Part shown: positions 31,836 to 44,880 of the stretch, in pieces
Position numbering within the stretch: position 1 is the stretch's first letter
Layout of the letters: each line of letters opens with the position of its first letter
Assembly (NCBI GenBank): GCA_039654915.1
Contig: CM077600.1
Location: forward strand, 26,086,953 to 26,150,952
DNA: 64,000 bases
Source: Aquilaria yunnanensis
Taxonomy: Eukaryota > Streptophyta > Magnoliopsida > Malvales > Thymelaeaceae
Reading direction: 5' to 3'
Program-made: the position numbers and the translations under genes
Notes under the pieces: model-generated
The model's database searches: none
The model's input: the letters and a program-made list of their open reading frames with translations, nothing else
Told to the model about the DNA's origin: nothing

Positions 31836-34678
31836 TGTTACCCACTCCGGGGTAGTCCAGTTATGGTGCCAAAACTGTGCATTTAGACTCCCAGGATTGG
31901 TAATGTTCTGTAGGCCATCAGAACACTACCCTTAGTGTGCATACCCAAGTGGCCCTCTTGGGCACTATGTAAATACTTGCATATTGGTCCAACCATCACA
32001 CACATATTCACATTGCGTGCACACCATGGCAGCAAAGAAGGAAAACACTAGCACAAGTCTTAGTTTTTGGCTTCCACACATTAGGCAATCTTGTTAAGTT
32101 TTTTAGTGACCAGCCACCACACCTGTAACTTCCACTAATAAACTGTATCATTCTAGCCACATAACCCCCTGTTTTCTTTGCTCCATTATCAAGTAGAGAC
32201 TTAGAGCAAACCAAGGAATTTTGTTTTACATCAATAGCCCACCTATGGACCAAGTTATGGATTTTTGAAGTTGATTACAAAATTCTGACCAAATGAACAG
32301 TAACTCATCCAACTTTGCAACATCATATCTTTGGCTACAGGGCTCTGAATCCAGAAATTCCAAAGCCCAGTTAACCCTTTAGATGTCCTCTAGGTGTGGT
32401 CAAACTTTCATACCAATATTCATTCTATACAGGGACATATTAAACTTTAGGTCCAGAGTCAAAATTCTGGCAACTTTTGGACCATTTTGCCCATACAAAA
32501 TTTCATAGGTATGTAAACACTTCATTGACAAGGGGAAATCCCTCCAAGGCTATCCCATATATTTCCATTACACATAGGAAATAAATTCCCTTGCTTTTAA
32601 CAGCTTTATGTGGCCAAAACAGAATTTACAAGTAAGCAGCCCATTAATCACACTTAGGCAGCTTTGCACCACATCACTTACATAGCCAAAACATTACTCA
32701 AATGTTCACATACTTGTCTCATTTTTCATACACTACATGTACATGCATACATGCACTACAATATGTTCTTAACTCAGCTAAATACGCACCCTAAGTTACA
32801 GGAGTGCCTGAAATGCAATGGACTCCATAAATAGGATGCTGGACAGCTGCTGCACAACACAATAAGTACCACCATTAAAATTACCAAATGTGCTCCTAAA
32901 ATCACCAAAATTTCCAGATCATAACTAGACACATGGACGTTCATGTACCTGAAATTTCAGATCAAAACTCAAACCAAAAAGGTTAGTTTGAAGGTGATCA
33001 TTCTGCTGGACCTGAAATGACAGAATTGAGGGGAGTAAGTTTCATTGAGAAACTTAGTAAGGGTAGCACTTGGTTTCTTAAGGTAATGTGATCCTCATTA
33101 AAACCTGCATCCAAAGACACTAAAACACAAAAACCACAATGCATATATACAAGATATAGCAACCAAATGCAGCAGCCATTCACAACAAACAAACACATGA
33201 AATGCAGCAACAACAATAACCATAGGTTAGTCCGTAAAACATGCAATAAACTTAAATAAATCACTATGGCAGCCCTCCTCAAGCTAATGCTTGGCCTTAG
33301 GAGAATTTTAACAGTAGTTAGTACTAACTTTGGGCTCTAGAAACCCTCACTTTACTGCCATCTTTAGCATGGTAACACTAAGGCCGAAACCTTGCCATGC
33401 TTCTTTCCTCTTAACCCATACTTGGTTCCTAGAGCTTTTTGCTCTCTTCCAAGCATGGTCTTAGCTTCATGGATGTTTGGAAATACAGTAAACAATCCAA
33501 GAAACTTTAGAAAACACTTGTTTCACTGTCATCTTCGTGCACTTCCCACTAGGTCACAAAACCTTCAATAAGTGCACTCCCCTCACTAAGCTTGGTTCAT
33601 CAAGCTCATGGCTCTCTTCCAAGCTTAGCCCTTGCTCCATGGTTGCTTGAAAATTACAGAAAACAGTCCATGAGAGCAAGAGAACCCTTACCTTGAGTGT
33701 ATGCTGAAATTGGAGCTTGATCCTAGGTGCACCCAAGTTTTAGCACCACATAGCTTCCAATTGCCCTTTCTTGCTTTCTTTTGCCTTCAATTTTAATCTT
33801 GGAGGTATGGTGGCTATGGAAGAAGTGTGGGGGTGGAGAAGCTACGTTTTTTCTGCTGGAAGAAACCAAATGTGGGAGATAAAGACAAAGACAACCACTT
33901 ATAAAGACTTTAGTGCACAAAACACACTTAATAGCCTTAGTTAAGCTTTATGTCATTTTCCTTGCTACAAGACCATGGTTTCTTAGTCTTCATTTCTTGG
34001 CCCACATTTGACTTTCTTGCCATGCTTTGGCCAGCCATCCCTTGAGTGGGATAAGTGATTTGGCCACTTGAATGGCCTTAAATGAGCTTAAGGGCACAAA
34101 AGACACTTAACAAGCTTAACCTTGCTTTATGTCATTTTCCTTCCCATTAATTATGGTCTCTTTGTCTTAAACTCATTGGTACACATGTGCCCACCAATGT
34201 TGACTAATTATCAAGCCTTGGCTGCCTCCCCCATAGTGGGAAAACTCCAAATTGCTCCATTTGACTTAAGTAAAAAACGTACACATCATAAGGCTTACAC
34301 TAGGACACTTAGGTCCTTTATGCCTTTTTGTGTTTTCTTTGTCTGTAGTTATCTTCCATGAGTAATTTGGTCCTCCAATAGCACTTTCATACCATTCATA
34401 TTCCTCTCATAACTCTCTAAATCTCTTTTGTGAAAGTTTTGCAATTGGGTACCCGAATTTCCAAAATCTTACAAAAAAGTCCATAGGTTGCTTGACAAAC
34501 AAGCAATCCTTAAGGCTTTTCTTGGGGACCAAGTTGCCAACTTGGAACACTTTTGAGGAGATGTTGATTATGCCTTTTACCCCTCACACTTCAATCACTA
34601 TGGTGAGAATTACACAATATAATGGTTTTTAGCCATTATGACATACTTGTAATTCTCCCATTTTATGAGGTGGTAACA
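31836..34678 (-). repeat. 3' LTR of the chromovirus (2,843 bp)
   Basis: Termini TGTTAC...GTAACA on the plus strand. Every landmark and short frame recurs exactly 6,388 bp to the right in the 5' LTR. Short frames inside the LTR are present twice only because the LTR is duplicated and show no known domains. Confidence 0.93.
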
Positions 34679-34692
34679 ATCCTCCCCCCCTT
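34679..34692 (-). other. Polypurine tract of the chromovirus
   Basis: The element strand reads AAGGGGGGAGGAT next to the 3' LTR start (TGTTACCACC). Confidence 0.75.
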
Positions 34693-35041
34693 AAAAATTT
34701 TGGTCCTCCAAAATAGTCTTTAGCTTCGGGTATTCTTCAGGATACCTTTCCATAAGGTCTTTTTCAGTTTCCCAGGTTGCTTCACTTTCAGAGTGGTGTG
34801 ACCACTGAACTTTAACCATGGGAATATGTTTGTTTCTTAACCTTCTGGTATCCTTGGCTAAGATAGCTATAGGTTTCTCTTCATATGTCAAGTTGGGTTC
34901 CAACTGTATGTCTTCCACTACAATAGCATGCTTTGTGTCCAATAGACACTTCTTAAGCATACTGATGTGAAAAACATTATGAACACTTAACATGCTTGGC
35001 AATAGAGCTAACCTGTATGCTACCTTGCCAACTCTGTCCAA
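34691..35041 (-). pseudogene. pol: Integrase C-terminal region with chromodomain-like tail (pol fragment)
   Basis: This 116-residue open stretch starts in DRVGKVAYRLALLPSMLSVH, which leads to VFHISMLKK, as in plant Ty3-gypsy integrase C-termini. It ends with IPMVKVQWSHHSESEATWE and MERYPEEYP, the chromodomain-like end seen in Tekay/Del-type chromoviruses. A chromodomain is thought to guide integration to heterochromatin, which fits the satellite insertion site. The catalytic integrase core is missing upstream, because the junction with RT sequence lies between 35041 and 35140. Confidence 0.75.
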
Positions 35042-35139
35042 GATCTCATAAGGACCTATGTATCTTGTAGCTAACTTGGTCTTTTAGGCACATAGATTCG
35101 GTCCTTGAGGTACAGTAATCCTTGCTTGTAGGCATAGGA

Positions 35140-36423
35140 TTAATACAAGGAACCTTTTTCCTCTCCAGAAATCCTTTTCACACTTCTCAGTCCACTAAAT
35201 CTTTGACCCTTCTTGGTCAGATGAGTAAGAACTGAGGCAATCATGGAAAAGTCTGATATACATCTCCTGTAGTATCCAGCTAATCCTAGGAAACTTCTGA
35301 TTTTCTTCAGAGTCCCTGGTCTTTCCCACTCTTGCACTGCCTTGACCTTTTCAGGGTCTGCCTTAAGGCCTTGTGCATCTATGATGTGTCCTAGGAAAGA
35401 CACTTCCCTTATCCAGAATTCACACTTGGATAACTTGGCATAAAGCTGATGCTACAACAGAGTCTTTAAGACAATCTTCAGATGATGTTCATGTTCATTT
35501 TCATCCTTGGAATACACTAAGATGTCATTGATGAACACAACCACAAATTTGTCCAGATGTGGTCTGAACACCCTGTTCATCAAGTCCATGAAAGCAGCTG
35601 GGGCATTAGTCAAACCAAATGGCATGACTATGTACTCATAATGCCCATATCTGGTCCTGAATGCAGTCTTAGGAATGTCCTATTCTTTTACTTTTAACTG
35701 GAAGTATCCAGAACTCAAATCCATATTGGAGAAGATTTTAGCTCATTTGAGTTGATCAAACAGATCCTCAATCTTAGGGAGTGGATACTTGTTCTTGATA
35801 GTCACTGCATTAAGCTTCCTGTAGTCAATGCATAGTCTCAAAGATCCATCTTTCTTTTTCACAAAGAGAACAGGAGCTTCCCATGGTGAAACACTTGGCC
35901 TTATGAACCCTTTTCCAAGAAGTTCATCAAGTTGTTTCTTGAGCTCATTCATCTCTGTGATTGGCATTCCATAAGGGGGTATGGATATTGGACTAGCTCC
36001 TGATTGTAACTTGATCTCAAACTCAATCTCCCTTTGTGGAGGAATACCTGGCAAGTCTTTAGGAAAGACTTGTGGAAAGTCTCTCACTATAGGTATTCTA
36101 TCCACTTCTTCTTCATAGTGCAATTGATTCAATGCATAACAGTAATCATGCTCAGAAATCATAGGTATCTCATCTAGTACCTCTAGCTCCATGTCATGCA
36201 TTTCATACACTAATTCCTTAGAATTCACTAATGCATGCACTTCACCATCAGGCAATGTGATTTCCATCTTAGCACAATCAATTCTTATACTATGCATAGC
36301 AAGCCAATTCATAGCCAGCACTAAATCATATTTAGGAATATCCAACACTAGCAGATTAGTCATAACCTTAGTCTTTCCTACTACTAGCTCATAATCCTTA
36401 GCTAGGTCATTAGTGAAAGACAT
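35140..36423 (-). pseudogene. pol: Protease C-terminus and reverse transcriptase, degraded
   Basis: The segment 35743-36423 is open. It begins in the protease C-terminal part ([19 protein letters not shown]) and goes into the RT N-terminus ([34 protein letters not shown]). A TGA then ends the frame. The palm region (35430-35740) is readable only with stops, and its active-site motif reads FINDIL, with Asn (35527-35529) in place of the first catalytic Asp. The RT C-terminus is open at 35140-35403 ([30 protein letters not shown]). RNase H does not follow. The enzyme is inactive. Confidence 0.8.
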
Positions 36424-38042
36424 TGACTACCTGCTGTTTTCACTAAGGATATCCTAGTCATGGTTTTCATAGGCAATTTCATGGCTTCAATAAATTTCCT
36501 AGCCACTATAGACACAGATGCACTAGTATCAAACGGAACACTAATAAACATACCATTAAGGTAGATGTAACCTCTTAGTGCTCCTCCCTGCTCTGATGTC
36601 TCTGGCCTCTGCACTTGGAAGACTCTGCCAGCTTTTTGCACTGGAGGCTGAGGCACTGGAGGAACCGGCCTCTGCTGTCCCTCCCTAGGTGCTCCCCCTC
36701 TAGGTCCTGCCCCAATAGGCCTGACTGGACCTTGGTCTTTTGGCCTCCTTTGAGCCTGTGGGCAGTCTTTGATCCAATGATCCATGGATCCACATCTTAG
36801 ACACGCTTGGGTGTCAAAATAGCAAGGTTTCTTTCCATGAAACTTCTTGCATTTAGGGCACCTTAGGCCAAGGAACTTCCCCTTAACCTTGCCCTTACCA
36901 CCAAGATGGGAACTCTTGGCAATTCCCTTGTCATGTGGTGGCTCCTTTTGATTGCCTCCTGCTTGACTACTTTCCCCTGGTTGACTGGGAAAGTACTTAG
37001 TCTCATACTCTTCTTGCTTTACTAATAGAGCTTGCTGCACTACTTCATAATATGTAACTGCTCCAAAAGGTCTAACAACCTTTCTAATGTTTGACTTTAG
37101 GCCTCTGACAAATCTTTTGGCCTTCAACTCCTTCAATCCATGACACTGAGGAGCATACCTCACCAACTGATTGAATTTGTGCTCATACTCTAGGACACTA
37201 AGGTCGTCCTGCCTTAGAGCATCAAATTCAGCTTGCTTCATATCCTTGATGGCATCACTGATGTACTGTTCCTGGAACAGCTGTGTGAACTCTGGCCAGC
37301 TCATCTCAATATCTCTTCCTGGCCTTCTGCCATTCTAGAAAGCATACCTATCTCTGGTATTTCTCCACCACATCTCTGCACTGCTTACCAGATTGTAGGT
37401 AGCTAGTGACACTCTCTTGGTGGAGATGAGTGGCATCCTCTCAAACATTTTTTCAATGAAGATTAACCACTCCAACAATCTGACCTCATCTAGGCCTTAT
37501 AGATCCTCTAATCTATGTCTCCTGGATATTTGAGAGTCCTCTTTATGGTGATGCTCACCATGATCTCTCTGCCTTCTCCTGGATCTTCTCTCATGGCCTT
37601 CCTCAATCTCATTCCTAGTGGAGGAATGGTCATAGACAGAGGGATTGGTCCTAGACACCTGACCAATCTCAGATCTTACTCTTCTGCCTCTTGGATTTCT
37701 CCTATCATCATCTTCCACCTCAATGGTCTCATCATTTGTGTCTTCTAAGCTTCCAGAAGGAACATATTCAAATGTGTTCCTAGTATCCTCTTCTGGTTGT
37801 TGTTGTGCATCCCGAACTGGTTCTGCAAGAGCTACTCAAACTCCTTCCTGTTGTGCTTGAATAAGCCTTACTAAGTTCTCATTGATTAGAGCTAAGTTTC
37901 TCTGAAGCTCTAACCAAACCTGAGGCACTTCAGGGTTTGGTAGCCTCTGTTGCCCTTGATTCCCTCTATTCTGTCCATTTTTTTTTTTTTTCCCCAGAAT
38001 CAGTAGGAGGCCTTCAGGGTGGTTCCCCTCTCCTTGTGGCAA
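36402..38042 (-). pseudogene. gag: Chromovirus gag with CCHC knuckle and protease start, N-terminal half frameshifted
   Basis: The C-terminal part (36402-37304, 300 residues) is open. It contains gag (MSWPEFTQLFQEQYISDAIK; LSVLEYEHKFNQLVRYAP), a zinc knuckle CLRCGSMDHWIKDC (C-x2-C-x4-H-x4-C) and a protease active site changed to FDTSAS. The N-terminal half (37305-38042) is in several frames with stops, including a TAG near 37336 and a poly-T run (37979-37992) that disturbs the frame. Gag would package the RNA. This copy cannot supply it. Confidence 0.78.
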
Positions 38043-38202
38043 CCATGTTTACTTCTTGCATTGATGATTCACCATAGAGCACATATAAAGATCATAGGCA
38101 TTTTAATGGTACTTGACACTAGCAGCTGACCAAACTGAGTTCATGTATGTAGATGCATGCAATGCAACTATATGCTATGTACATGTGTAAACCATGCTCT
38201 GA

Positions 38203-38218
38203 CCATGCTCTGATACCA
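38203..38218 (-). other. Primer-binding site, initiator Met tRNA
   Basis: The element strand reads TGGTATCAGAGCATGG five bases after the 5' LTR end, the usual PBS of plant chromoviruses. A partial second copy of the last part (ACCATGCTCTG on the plus strand) lies at 38191-38201. Confidence 0.9.
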
Positions 38219-38223
38219 ACTTC

Positions 38224-41066
38224 TGTTACCCACTCCGGGGTAGTCCAGTTATGGTGCCAAAACTGTGCATTTAGACTCCCAGGATTGGTAATGTTCTGTA
38301 GGCCATCAGAACACTACCCTTAGTGTGCATACCCAAGTGGCCCTCTTGGGCACTATGTAAATACTTGCATATTGGTCCAACCATCACACACATATTCACA
38401 TTGCGTGCACACCATGGCAGCAAAGAAGGAAAACACTAGCACAAGTCTTAGTTTTTGGCTTCCACACATTAGGCAATCTTGTTAAGTTTTTTAGTGACCA
38501 GCCACCACACCTGTAACTTCCACTAATAAACTGTATCATTCTAGCCACATAACCCCCTGTTTTCTTTGCTCCATTATCAAGTAGAGACTTAGAGCAAACC
38601 AAGGAATTTTGTTTTACATCAATAGCCCACCTATGGACCAAGTTATGGATTTTTGAAGTTGATTACAAAATTCTGACCAAATGAACAGTAACTCATCCAA
38701 CTTTGCAACATCATATCTTTGGCTACAGGGCTCTGAATCCAGAAATTCCAAAGCCCAGTTAACCCTTTAGATGTCCTCTAGGTGTGGTCAAACTTTCATA
38801 CCAATATTCATTCTATACAGGGACATATTAAACTTTAGGTCCAGAGTCAAAATTCTGGCAACTTTTGGACCATTTTGCCCATACAAAATTTCATAGGTAT
38901 GTAAACACTTCATTGACAAGGGGAAATCCCTCCAAGGCTATCCCATATATTTCCATTACACATAGGAAATAAATTCCCTTGCTTTTAACAGCTTTATGTG
39001 GCCAAAACAGAATTTACAAGTAAGCAGCCCATTAATCACACTTAGGCAGCTTTGCACCACATCACTTACATAGCCAAAACATTACTCAAATGTTCACATA
39101 CTTGTCTCATTTTTCATACACTACATGTACATGCATACATGCACTACAATATGTTCTTAACTCAGCTAAATACGCACCCTAAGTTACAGGAGTGCCTGAA
39201 ATGCAATGGACTCCATAAATAGGATGCTGGACAGCTGCTGCACAACACAATAAGTACCACCATTAAAATTACCAAATGTGCTCCTAAAATCACCAAAATT
39301 TCCAGATCATAACTAGACACATGGACGTTCATGTACCTGAAATTTCAGATCAAAACTCAAACCAAAAAGGTTAGTTTGAAGGTGATCATTCTGCTGGACC
39401 TGAAATGACAGAATTGAGGGGAGTAAGTTTCATTGAGAAACTTAGTAAGGGTAGCACTTGGTTTCTTAAGGTAATGTGATCCTCATTAAAACCTGCATCC
39501 AAAGACACTAAAACACAAAAACCACAATGCATATATACAAGATATAGCAACCAAATGCAGCAGCCATTCACAACAAACAAACACATGAAATGCAGCAACA
39601 ACAATAACCATAGGTTAGTCCGTAAAACATGCAATAAACTTAAATAAATCACTATGGCAGCCCTCCTCAAGCTAATGCTTGGCCTTAGGAGAATTTTAAC
39701 AGTAGTTAGTACTAACTTTGGGCTCTAGAAACCCTCACTTTACTGCCATCTTTAGCATGGTAACACTAAGGCCGAAACCTTGCCATGCTTCTTTCCTCTT
39801 AACCCATACTTGGTTCCTAGAGCTTTTTGCTCTCTTCCAAGCATGGTCTTAGCTTCATGGATGTTTGGAAATACAGTAAACAATCCAAGAAACTTTAGAA
39901 AACACTTGTTTCACTGTCATCTTCGTGCACTTCCCACTAGGTCACAAAACCTTCAATAAGTGCACTCCCCTCACTAAGCTTGGTTCATCAAGCTCATGGC
40001 TCTCTTCCAAGCTTAGCCCTTGCTCCATGGTTGCTTGAAAATTACAGAAAACAGTCCATGAGAGCAAGAGAACCCTTACCTTGAGTGTATGCTGAAATTG
40101 GAGCTTGATCCTAGGTGCACCCAAGTTTTAGCACCACATAGCTTCCAATTGCCCTTTCTTGCTTTCTTTTGCCTTCAATTTTAATCTTGGAGGTATGGTG
40201 GCTATGGAAGAAGTGTGGGGGTGGAGAAGCTACGTTTTTTCTGCTGGAAGAAACCAAATGTGGGAGATAAAGACAAAGACAACCACTTATAAAGACTTTA
40301 GTGCACAAAACACACTTAATAGCCTTAGTTAAGCTTTATGTCATTTTCCTTGCTACAAGACCATGGTTTCTTAGTCTTCATTTCTTGGCCCACATTTGAC
40401 TTTCTTGCCATGCTTTGGCCAGCCATCCCTTGAGTGGGATAAGTGATTTGGCCACTTGAATGGCCTTAAATGAGCTTAAGGGCACAAAAGACACTTAACA
40501 AGCTTAACCTTGCTTTATGTCATTTTCCTTCCCATTAATTATGGTCTCTTTGTCTTAAACTCATTGGTACACATGTGCCCACCAATGTTGACTAATTATC
40601 AAGCCTTGGCTGCCTCCCCCATAGTGGGAAAACTCCAAATTGCTCCATTTGACTTAAGTAAAAAACGTACACATCATAAGGCTTACACTAGGACACTTAG
40701 GTCCTTTATGCCTTTTTGTGTTTTCTTTGTCTGTAGTTATCTTCCATGAGTAATTTGGTCCTCCAATAGCACTTTCATACCATTCATATTCCTCTCATAA
40801 CTCTCTAAATCTCTTTTGTGAAAGTTTTGCAATTGGGTACCCGAATTTCCAAAATCTTACAAAAAAGTCCATAGGTTGCTTGACAAACAAGCAATCCTTA
40901 AGGCTTTTCTTGGGGACCAAGTTGCCAACTTGGAACACTTTTGAGGAGATGTTGATTATGCCTTTTACCCCTCACACTTCAATCACTATGGTGAGAATTA
41001 CACAATATAATGGTTTTTAGCCATTATGACATACTTGTAATTCTCCCATTTTATGAGGTGGTAACA
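38224..41066 (-). repeat. 5' LTR of the chromovirus (2,843 bp)
   Basis: Matches 31836-34678 in length and, as far as I compared, in sequence. Confidence 0.93.
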
Positions 41067-41311
41067 GGTATCACAAAACCTTAATTTGGTACCGCTATAA
41101 CCTTAACTTGGAACCATTGAAACCTTAATTTGATACCACAAAAATCATAACTAGGTACCACTATAACCTGAAACTAGTACCATTAAACCTTACATTGGTA
41201 CTAATATAAAGTAGAACCTTAAGTTGGTATCAGCATAACCATAATTTGGTACCACTACAACCTTAAACTAGTACCACTTAACCTTAATTTGGTACCAGTA
41301 TAACCTTATTA
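41067..41311 (-). repeat. GGTACC satellite, right end
   Basis: The last ~11 units of the array, after the chromovirus. It ends near 41311 in ordinary AT-rich DNA. Confidence 0.8.
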
Positions 41312-43572
41312 TTATATTAGTATTTGATATTATGAATATAGATTTTAAATGCCATAAATATTTTTAAAAAAACGATAAAAACCAACAAAAGCGACAATTT
41401 TTTAAAAAAAGCGATTACATGTAAAAAAAAGCTATTAAATTTTAAAAAAGCTATTACATGTTTAAAAAATCTATTAAATATACAAAAAAAAAGTGATAAA
41501 TGTTTAAAAAAAATGGTAAATTTTTTGTAACGCTAATAAAAATTGAAAACGTGATAAATAATTCGGAAGTGCAATAAATAATTTTAAAAAATGAGTAAAT
41601 TAAAAAATAAGCTAAACACATCTACAAAAAGTGATTTTTTTTTTTTAAAAAAAAGTGATTAAATATACAGAAAAGTGATCAAAACTAGAAAAAGTGAAAA
41701 TAAAATTTAAGAAAAGTGATTAAATATTTAAAAAATGGTTAAAGTGGTACATAAATTATTACGTACAATTATATTTTTCAATAAATATATATTTATATTT
41801 AATACCCATAATACCTTAAAATAAATATATATTTTATATTTACTTTACCCATTTCAGTAATTTCCCCTTCTTTTTCCTCTGTTCCTGCCTATCGCTTCTC
41901 CCTTGCAACCTGTTACCGGATCAATACGTTGCATTTTACTCTACTAGTCTAATGATCTTTTTACTACTAATTTCTAACTTAGGTCCTTAACTGAAACATT
42001 CTAAAAAGTTTGAGGAATTCTAAAAAACGAGGGGTATCGATACTGACCGGGTATTTTAGAATCTTCCAAGAGTGAACGGTGTTAGTGATTTGAAGATCAC
42101 GTGACAGCATGTGCCAGTCAAAGGGTAGACTGACCCATTTTGCCATGTTTAAAGGATGAGTTGCCTCGAGTTCAAGTTCAAGGGGGGGAAAGTGTCCTGG
42201 TTGACCGAGTTTGGGGGCTTTAAGTGTGTTTTGGCCTTACTTATATAAGAAACAAGACTAAATTTCCTATAAATTATAGATTATGCCACTGTAGATCAGT
42301 TTCTTTCTCCTTGAGACTCCTCCATCATCTTTAGAACAAAAATCCAGAACTCTGACCACTTTGCAACAACAAAAACCAGAAAATCTCCTCAAATTACCTT
42401 TTTGAAACTCTAATTTGAATCCAAAAACTTCAATGTGAAGCTCTATGCCTCTAATCTCTCAATCAAATCCTCAAAAAAAAAAAATAAATAAGGGCATCCC
42501 TTGAAAACAAAGAAACTTCAGGGCACAATGAACCTAACAAGTAAAATCATTCTGATTCCCAAAATCTAAAAATCTTGCACATTTCTAGTAGTATAGAGCT
42601 TTGCCCAAACGGTGGGCAGTGATCATTCTCCCTATGTGATAGAGGAGGCTCGATGGCAGTGCTTCTATCAGTTGTGCTCAACGGTGGTTTTTTTTTGGAG
42701 TGGTGGAGGAGAGGTAGCGGGGGCTGATGATGGAGGGCAGCGAATGGTGGAAGGAACAGTGTGGTTTAGCTAGAATTTGGAAACTTTTCTTTTAACACTT
42801 TACAAAAATTTAATTGACATAACCAATGCATTTTCCTATCATGTTTTTATTGACACATTATGCAATTTTCATCATACACATTATCTATTTTTTATTGACA
42901 TATCTAACACTTTCATTTTATATTAACACCATTTTAATGAATTTTTCATTTTATATTAATACTTCTCATACTTCTAATTTTTTTAGGCCTTTTAAGCCAA
43001 ACTAGGGGAAAAAAAAAAAGAATTGAGGAGAAGCATGAAAATAGAAAATGGTTATTCAATTTTGTACACTTTCCATTAACACATGCTATATTTTCATTTT
43101 AAATATATTAATGTTTTCACATATATCTCATAAATAGCTCTAAATGACATAATCAATTATTGAGTTTTATCTTGTTATTTTTTTCATTGACAGATTGTGA
43201 ATTTTACATTGACATATCTCACACTTTTTATATTATCCTGGTAAATGTATAGCTTGGAATGATAAAATAAGTTATTAAATATCATGTTGTTGTTTTCATT
43301 GACATATTATGCATTTTTCCTTGACACATCTCATAATTTTCACATTAGTTTGGTTAATAGTTCTAAACGATAGAATAATTCATTGAGTTTTATGTAGCTA
43401 TTGTTTTCATTGACATATTGTAAATTTTAATTTTACACATCTTACAATTTTTATAATAATTTGCTAAATAGGTTTGAATGATAACAAAAGTTATTAAGTT
43501 TCATGTAAATGTTCTTCATTCACAAAATATGGTTTTTTTCATTAATATATTTCACACTTTTCACTTTAATAA
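41312..43572. other. AT-rich intergenic DNA, no gene seen
   Basis: From 41340 to 41760 there are irregular repeats of the type AAAAAAGCGATTA/AAAAAAGTGATTAAAT. From 42800 to 43560 a loose ~110-bp repeat carries TTTTCATTGACATATT and CATCTCACACTTTTCA. The part at 42600-42770 is less AT-rich but has no credible frame. Confidence 0.5.
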
Positions 43573-43765
43573 TGTTAGTGTGAATATCCTTTGTATAGGA
43601 TATTGTTCTCGTATAAGGTAGAGTTAGCTTAGAAGTTGGTTTCTAAGTAGTTAAGTCTGACTATACTTGCTATGCACGCAAGTATCAAACCAGTATATAT
43701 GCTTCAGCTACTGCTATAACATTTTCTTGAGATCAATACATGAAACCAATTCATCAAACTTTAAA
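43573..43765 (+). repeat. 5' LTR of the copia element
   Basis: About 193 bp and ~90% like the partner. It contains ACCAGTATATATGCTTCAGC, a possible TATA region. It ends TTTAAA where the partner has TTTACA. Confidence 0.85.
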
Positions 43766-43824
43766 ATCGTATCAGAGCAACGATCTGTACTTGTATCAAA
43801 ACCTGAAAGCCAAGCAACATAACC

Positions 43825-44742
43825 ATGGCGGATAATAAGGTTATTGCGTCATCTGGTTTGGGTCCACTACTGCCCTCTGGAAACAATCCCTCATTTTTTT
43901 ACTACCTGAATGTGTCAGATAGTCCAGGATCTATCTTGGTTACTTGTCTTCTCAAAAGGAAGAGTTATCCAACATGGCAACGTGCGATAATCAATGCTCT
44001 TAAAGCCAAAAATGAGCTCGGTCTCATGGACAGATCAATAGAAAAACTAGATGCAACATATGCCAGTTTCCCAATGTGGAGCAAGTGTAATTCCATGGTA
44101 ATTTCTTGGCTTTTCAATTCTCTTGCTCCAGAACTTCACGATAGTGTTGTTTATTCAGACACAACTAGAAACATGTGGATCGACTTGGAAGAACACTTCT
44201 CTCAAGGCAATGCTCCCAGAATCCATGAATTAAATAGAGAACTTGCGCTTATGCAACAAAATGAACTCTTGGTGGCTGTATACTACACCAAGTTAAAGGC
44301 ACTATGGGATGAACTTGCAACATATTCCAACATGCCAAATTGTAGTTGTGATGCCACAAAGGAGATTATTGCAAAATGAGAAACTAAAAAACTACATCAG
44401 TTCCTAATGGGACTCAGTGAACACTTCAATAGTATTTGCTCATATAAATTGAATATGGAGCCCTTGCTTAGTGTCAACAAGGCTTATGCCTTGGTAACAA
44501 AAAAAGAAAAGCATCAAGACGTTGTAATGCAACGGAATGTAGTGTTTGAGGCAACATCCTTTAGCATTAAAAGGACTGGAAAAAGCAATGTTGGCAAGAA
44601 CACTAAAGAGCAGTGCAAGCATTGTGGAAAAAGTGGGCATGGTTCTGAAAAATGCTTCAAATTTGTTGGATATCCAAATTGGTGGCCAGGCAATAAGAAA
44701 AATTCATCCAGTCAAGGGAAGAGCAATCCCAAGGCTGGATAA
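43825..44742 (+). pseudogene. gag: Copia gag with CCHC knuckle, one internal stop
   Basis: It starts at ATG 43825 (MADNKVIASSGLGPLLPSGN). The copia gag core follows (SYPTWQRAIINALKAKNELG; NMWIDLEEHFSQGNAPRIHE). A TGA at 44377-44379 interrupts the frame, which resumes in the same phase and carries the zinc knuckle CKHCGKSGHGSEKC (C-x2-C-x4-H-x4-C) before a stop at 44742. The protein would form the particle and bind RNA. Confidence 0.82.
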
Positions 44743-44880
44743 GCCTTGATCAATCAAGAATCTATTGATGACAAGGAAAAGCCAGTCAATGATGTGCAAT
44801 TGACACCGGGACAAATCCAACAACTCCTTGCCTTACTATCAAAATAGAAAGAAGATGCTAAAGCCAATTATCTTGGTAAA

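Larger units (their letters stand above)
31836..41066 (-). mobile_element. Ty3-gypsy chromovirus (Tekay/Del-like), internally deleted
   Basis: A 9,231-bp element on the minus strand inserted in the satellite, flanked by GGTAT at 31831-31835 and 41067-41071. Removing it and one GGTAT restores a normal satellite unit. LTRs are 2,843 bp each, with no difference seen. It has a tRNA-iMet PBS, gag with CCHC knuckle, degraded protease, RT fragments and the C-terminal end of integrase with a chromodomain-like tail. RNase H and most of integrase are absent. Several stops and an RT active-site change show that it cannot move alone, although the matching LTRs indicate a very recent insertion, so it was probably mobilised in trans. 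Confidence 0.88.

Noticed and set aside
31836..34678. Six short frames, each repeated 6,388 bp further on
   Set aside because: They are inside the chromovirus LTRs and are duplicated with them. No domain, promoter or codon signal supports a gene.
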